Assembly (NCBI RefSeq): GCF_048771995.1
Contig: NC_133030.1
Location: 42,284,001-42,348,000 of the forward strand
Length of the DNA: 64,000 nt
Reading direction: 5' to 3'
Source of the DNA: Taeniopygia guttata
Lineage: Eukaryota; Chordata; Aves; Passeriformes; Estrildidae
This document shows, in pieces, positions 58,281 to 64,000 of this stretch. The notes under the pieces are model-generated. The model searched no databases. It saw only the letters and a program-made list of their open reading frames with translations, and was not told where the DNA came from. Within the stretch, counting starts at the first letter, position 1; each line of letters starts with the position of its first letter. A program made the position numbers and the translations under genes.

Positions 58281-61200
58281 GTATGGGAGAAGTCTTTGTT
58301 TTTTTGGTGTATCTGCACTTGGTGATTTGGACATTTCTTGGCTTGCCTCTCTACTCCTGAAACAATAGTAAAATGAGAGAAGTACAAGTTAGGGAATTCT
58401 GCAGAGTTTAAGTAGATGGTACTTCATCGTGCTGTGTCCCATTGGGCTTCTTCATCTCGATGATGCGATCTTGAGTGAGGGATTTTATTGGTTTTATGTA
58501 TAATTAATAAAGCAAGTTTGCAACTCTTAAGAGTTAAATGGCCAAAGAGATTGTCACTGGCATGTTCATTCTCAAGGCTGAGTTCTTAAAACTTGGCATT
58601 GTTGATACTTTTGTGCCTCTTCTCCATTCTCTGAGGGGAAGGGAATCCAAGCTTTCTCAAATTAATCCTAAAAAAAAAAGCAGTTGGAGAACTGTTAATG
58701 AATGAGCTCAGTGACTCGTTCATCTCAATGACTCATCTAAATTTTAGGTCAGCATTTGTATTTTCTACAGTATCTACTAAGTTGTTTTAAGCTAGTTCAC
58801 TGTTTTTATTCTGCAAGATAACAATTTTCCTTTGCATGTAAATTGTGAAAGACACTTGGAATCAATACTCATCTACCAAAAATACCTGTTTTAATTTGTC
58901 CCAGAAATTTAGCAAAATATTTGTCTGTAGTAATTAATGGATTTGTAGCAATCACCTCTCTGAATTCCCAACAGATCAGAATTTTAACTGTAGTGATATT
59001 TGAGAAAAGAGCACCACACAACTGTCTTCAGGAACAGTTTTAAGTAATGCTGTATCTTTCTTATAAGCACTCTGATGTATTCAGAATATCTCTAGGGTTC
59101 ATGCCTGATTTGGCTCTGTCTTGGGTAGATACTGAATCCAAATTCTTTGTCTCAAGATAATGAATCCCAAAGAATACATAAATAATGACTCCACAAGAAA
59201 TATCTATTAAACTGATGAACACCCTTCAGGTGTGTTGTGATGTGCCTCTGCCTGCAATGATATTGTGAACGTGTTTTTCCCTAAAAGGAGGCAGAAAGGG
59301 AAAGCTTATCTTCATAGGTGGAAAGCTTAACAACTATTCCACTTTAGAAAGGGAGCCTTAAACATGCCAGACATGCAAGACTTTTCTCTTGGGAACTAGC
59401 AGGTAAATTGTAAGCTGCTAATAATTGCATGTTTTTGGAAAATGAAAAGGGAATCAAGATAGTGTAGAGTTCCATCATGTTCTCAGAATGAGCAGTACAT
59501 AGCAGGCCTTCAAAAATAGGATTTGCACCATCATTAATATCTTAAAGGTGGTTCTGGTGATCTTGTAACAGAGGAGTTTACATCTGGAAAAATCCATCTG
59601 TATAAACACAAGTGTTCAATTCTGAGGATAAGTCTGCATTTTTGCCAGTAGAGTAATATATTTTGCTTGAGGGTAGGTGTGTGGAAGTGCATATCTGGGT
59701 ATCCATTCAGAAGCACCAGTCTCAATAATTCTGGACTCTCAGTCTTCCATGCCAATCTATCAGCAATACTTGCAAATAACTTTTCAATGTTCTGAAATCC
59801 TGGGCAGTTTTAACGTGTGTTTAGAGTCCATTTGTTTAAGTTATAATTAAATCTGGTGCCCATGGTCTTGACACATGGCAAGTGGAGCATATGTCTACAG
59901 GACACCACAGTATTACTATTTAAAGATTTTCTTTCTTTCAAATTGCATCCCATTCTTCAGCATTTTGTGAGAGGTAGATAGTGTATGGAGACTAAATGTG
60001 GCACTAAGTATCTTAATGCTGCTTTGTGGTATGGTCCACTCCACCAGTACAACTATAGAAGAGGTGTGGAGGAAATGAAAATAATGAGCCGTTATCTCTC
60101 TTCCAAGAGAGATATTTGAGCTATGGTGAGTAGCTCTGATTCTGTTACTAAACTTCAACAGCCCACTGAGCAGTTTCAGCTGAAGTGTCAGCTATGGCTA
60201 AAGACTTGTGGTTGAATGCTTTCATGTGATAGCTGTACGTTTATTGCAGACAGCGTCTTTAATTATCCTTAAGCTTTTCCCATATACTGTGGCTGTACAG
60301 CTGGTATGTACATGCTGCAAGTGCTGGCAAGCTCTCTTTGGAGGACAAGGCTCAAGGTGAGCAGAGGCCGATAAAACTTTAGGTGGGCTGTTCTGGGTGG
60401 CCTCCAGATGGCACTAGTGGTCTTCACTTGTAGCAATTTGTTTTCCCCGTAACCCTGCATTTGCAGATTCAGTTGGTGAGAGGTAAAGAACCTGGAGTTA
60501 CTGGATTATGGCTTCCTATTTAGCTGTTTTTCCATTCATTCTCATGTGAGTTATGTGCTGGGAGAGACCACTGTATTGCCTCACACAGTGTAATGCTTTG
60601 GTTTAAAGCTGGGACAAAAGTTTAGCTCTTCAAGGGGAGAGAAATGTTTGAACCTTGGGGAGTAGAAGCTGCTTTTAATACTTTGCTCAAGGAAAAAACA
60701 AAACATGCTGCCTAAGGGTAGAAACAATTTCTAGCAGAGAACTGGGAGGTAATGTCAGGACCTGGAATCAAAGGTAGTGTTAAAGCAATCCAAGGTGAAA
60801 AATACCAGCAGAACAAAGCAGTCTGGTTTTGGAACCTCAGCTAGTGCTTGTGATGTACTATGGTGACTTCTATGTTTTGAATTTGCTTTCTGAAGGCAGA
60901 TGCGCTCTGAAGTGTAGTAAGGATGGCCTAGCTTGGTGTTTTAATTTTTTGTTTCCATTTTCTTTCTCTGAAAGGTCATGTTCCTCTCTAGTGTTATGCT
61001 TTGCATATTCCGAGAGGAACCTGACTGTTTTGATAAACTCAGTCGCCTCCACCAGAAAAGGAGTGCTATGAGGAAACCATAAGATGTAATGATCTTTACA
61101 AGGAGATGCTGTTTTGGTATAACAAACATTTGTGGTATTTGACTGGGTATTTCCTTAGCCTTTGTTTCTTCTGGTACAGCTAGACTTGTCATGACATGAT

Positions 61201-61404
61201 CTAGAGTGGAATTTGAAGCTTCAGAGCTGAGGAGAAGTAAGAGATTATGGATCCAACGTTTTTGTACCTTCTATTTCACTTTCCAGTTTTCATCTGAAGG
61301 AGACAGGAAGGATATGTATCCAGATGTGTGTAACAAAGCCTTCAGCTGTTGTGCTGGAAGTACTAAATAACTTTGGCATGGGCAAACCAAATAGTTACCT
61401 CTCT

Positions 61405-61545
61405 CTTTTTTATTTTTTAATGCATTTTTTTGGAAGATAATGACTTCAAAATGTTTGTTGGGGGCTTTTTGTTTGGGTTTTTTCTGTTTGTGTGGTTTTT
61501 TGTTTTGTTTTTTAAGATTTTTTTGTTTAGGGTTTTTTCCCCTGT
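61405..61545. repeat. T/G-rich simple sequence
   Basis: Repeated T-runs interrupted by G or GTTTG units over about 140 bases in TTLL5 intron 9. Confidence 0.7.
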
Positions 61546-63621
61546 TTATCCTCTAAAAGACTACTGAGTAGAACATAGGAAGCACTCACGTTGAGTAGGT
61601 TCCTTTTCTAGCTATTTCCACCCCACTTCTGTGGAATAAGCTGTAGAAGGGCACAGAGCCTCAAGTGAACAGAGTCAACTGTCAGACTTCGGGAGAGTTA
61701 TTGAGAGTTGTATCAGTGAATGTGCTGTGGCTTTATCTTTTATTACTATACAGCTTTTCTAGTCATGCTTTCCTCAAACTCTATCAAAAGTCCTTGCAGA
61801 TTGTGTGCCTGGTGGACCTTTAGAAGGAACGCTGCTAATAGATTAATTTGGAGATATTCAGTGATCTGTTTGGAGGGAGTGGAGTGGGGATTTTCCTCTC
61901 TTACGTGAGGCTTGAAATAAGACTGAAGCTGTGTGTAAGACATAAAGCAGCACTGGGTGACCTAAGATTCTCCTGTTGGATTGAAATGTGTGTTGAACAC
62001 TTTTCTAGTACATACTAAAAATAAACACAGTGTGCTGCCATACATCTGTTAAATTGGCAGATATTTAGTAACTTTGTGCTGGAAAAGACAATTATAATGT
62101 AGATTGGTTGTCTGTGATCACAGCCTGGAGAATTGTAGCTGGGACCTTTGCATTGAAGATATAAGTTCGGAAAAAGATTGTCATGGCAAGCTTGCTCCAG
62201 GTGTGCCTGATGCATACTCTGTTATCTGATCATACATTAAAAATCTCAGTAGTTTTATTTGAGATTTCCAGAACAGGCAGTGTAATATATTTATTGACAT
62301 ACCTTTTATATCTTTGTTTGAATAAGAGGGTACATTGTTAATAAACCAGTCTTAATTATAAACTTTGACATGCTTTTGAAGGTGACTAACCAAGCCCAGT
62401 TAGGTGGGAGTCCCAAGGCTTCACTTAGAGCCAACTGCTGAATTGGTGGATTATGCTGGTTTTTGGAGGGGCAGTTGCGTAAGTGGGGAATAACAAACCT
62501 GACTTGTGCCTGAAGTACAGCTGAAGAGAACATAAGGCCAGAAATAGCTTGTGCTATTATGTGACTCGTGCTGTTCATGAGTCTTCCCTGTTTTGCTAGT
62601 TTTCTCTCCTAACTCCCCCTCCTTCTGTGTGGCAGAAAGGAGCCTGGTGGACCTCTCTTGCTTGGCACCTGCAGGCGTGATGAGGGCTTGACACATAGTG
62701 TGGGAATTCATAGTGAAATGGCTCCTTGTTTTGGGGAGACTTCTCGATAGACTTCTTTTTCTCCTAAATCATGTTTAGACAGCCCTATTTCTGAGCTTGA
62801 ATAGCTGGAAGGGTTGTAGACCATCAGGAAGTTGTCATTCAGATTCACACTGAATTTGAAAAATAAGTTAGTGAAAAAGAAAACTGATCTGAAACTCAAA
62901 TGTTCTTGCAAAAGGCCCAAGGAGCAGCAGCTTGGGGGGACTTCCCAGTGGGACACAAGGGTTTGATCTGGGGTTAGACCGCTGGGCTTTGCAGCACCTG
63001 CCACTAGCTGCTGTGCTGCCACCTGAGCTCACACCACTCAGCCTAGTGACACCCTTCCTTCAGTAGCCTGGCTTTCTAATTGACACTGGCTCCTCTGGGA
63101 TGTTCACCATTTCTGTGCTGGATTCCTGTGGTTTCCAAAGAATTCAGGTATTTGCTTTGAGCCAAGGAATTCACATTAGCTCACAGGCTGTGCTTAGGCC
63201 AGAGCTGGCTGAGCTAGCTGCAGTAGCCACATCCCTCTTGCAGTAACCCCTGCCCAGCAGCCTCTGCTGCTTAGGGAGTGCAGCTCATTTGTTTCTGCAT
63301 GGACACCTGGGGTCGGGCTACAGCCACTTGAGTAGACATTGCCCCGTGCAGAAGCTGTAGAGCAGTGTTGTTCACTAGATGTACCTGCTGGGCTTCAGGT
63401 CAGTGGATAGATTATCAAGCCAGACAGCTTTATGTTGCTTGCTTACTTTTTAATTAAGATAATCAAATTCAGATCACTGAGGTGAATAACTACTCAATCA
63501 CTGGGATGTATAACTACATGCCCCTACTGTTGTGCTTAACAGACAGGCTGCTAAGAGGTTGCTGACAGTCTGAACAATGAGAAACTAGAGAATGTGAGAA
63601 ATGGAATATGAGAGGTTCACC

Positions 63622-63790
63622 AAATCGCAGAGTAGCTGAGGTTGGAAGGGATCTGGTCTAACCCCCTGCTCAAGTGGGGGTCTGGTTGCTCAGGACCATG
63701 TCCAGATGGCTTTTGAGGATCTCCAACCAAGGAGGGAGACTCTCCAACCTCCCTGGGAAGCCTGTGCCAGTACTTTGTTATCCTCATGGT
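63622..63790 (-). mobile_element. CR1 LINE 3' tail fragment
   Basis: On the plus strand it begins AATCGCAGAGTAGCTGAGG, then GTTGGAAGGGATCTGG, GTCCAGATGGCTTTTGA and CAACCTCCCTGGG. This is the reverse complement of a CR1 3' end, of a different subfamily from the copy at 25091. Truncated at its 5' side. Confidence 0.88.
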
Positions 63791-64000
63791 GTTTTCTTGT
63801 GCTCTGAAGGTTTAAAATCCTGTTAACAGCAATGCATAAGTTGAAAACATGTGGACTTGTTGTGAAAAGATTAAAAAAAGTCTGTTTTCCCCCCGTTCCT
63901 GCAGACATCTGGTAAAACTGCTCCTGGATCTTGTTCTTTAGCATATAACTGTTTGAGTAATTTTATTCAGCTTTGATTAGAGAAACTACCATCGTAGAGG

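Larger units (their letters stand above)
58281..64000 (+). other. TTLL5 intron 9, continues beyond window
   Basis: At least 5.7 kb. The next expected residues (FATVRYDQGAKN in human) are not found in any frame, so the next exon is outside. Contains T-rich simple sequence at 61405-61545 and a CR1 tail at 63622-63790. Confidence 0.8.

Noticed and set aside
58281-64000. Further TTLL5 exons
   Set aside because: The next conserved residues of the TTL core were not found in any plus-strand frame, so the intron appears to extend past the window.

Overview
This window comes from a bird genome. The repeats are CR1 LINE fragments of the avian type, one stretch matches a long terminal repeat I know from bird genomes, and the genes are vertebrate genes with introns. 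Three host genes can be read exon by exon: FLVCR2 (SLC49A2, plus strand, apparently complete), ERG28 (C14orf1, minus strand, complete) and the 5' part of TTLL5 (plus strand, runs off the right edge). This is the order FLVCR2 - ERG28/TTLL5 known from human 14q24.3, so the block is conserved synteny. BATF lies upstream of FLVCR2 in human, but I could not find it here.

Layout. 1-8560 is intergenic, with one small CpG-dense patch near 2560-2890. A CpG island (about 8750-9660) covers the FLVCR2 promoter and first coding exon. FLVCR2 then runs to about 42471 in ten or eleven coding exons. Its first nine exons (to 36515) are secure and keep frame at every junction. The C-terminal end is ambiguous, with three candidate phase-0 terminal exons. 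FLVCR2 and ERG28 converge tail to tail, with about 2 kb between the FLVCR2 stop and the likely ERG28 poly(A) signal. ERG28 (four exons, 140 codons) and TTLL5 diverge from a shared GC-rich promoter at about 46894-47285. That promoter holds two CCAAT boxes in opposite orientation, an NRF1-like site and a near-consensus RFX X-box. TTLL5 has a noncoding first exon, then eight coding exons to 58280 that cover the N-terminal half of the tubulin-tyrosine-ligase-like core. The remaining catalytic exons lie beyond 64000.

Function. FLVCR2 is a plasma-membrane transporter of the major facilitator superfamily that carries choline, and ethanolamine in its family. ERG28 is an endoplasmic-reticulum scaffold for sterol C-4 demethylation. 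TTLL5 is a tubulin polyglutamylase linked to cilia, photoreceptors and sperm. They are not one pathway; shared promoter architecture is the only functional link the sequence shows.

Repeats: a 1-kb CR1 3' fragment in a late FLVCR2 intron, two or three short CR1 tails, a solo LTR and a second weaker LTR candidate in TTLL5 introns, a 244-bp element with 39-bp inverted ends in FLVCR2 intron 3, and several T-rich tracts. I see no tRNA, rRNA, CRISPR or prokaryote-type structures, and no clearly new gene system. The points most worth checking are the FLVCR2 C-terminus, the X-box, the TTLL5 overlapping uORF, the MARE site and the inverted-repeat element.
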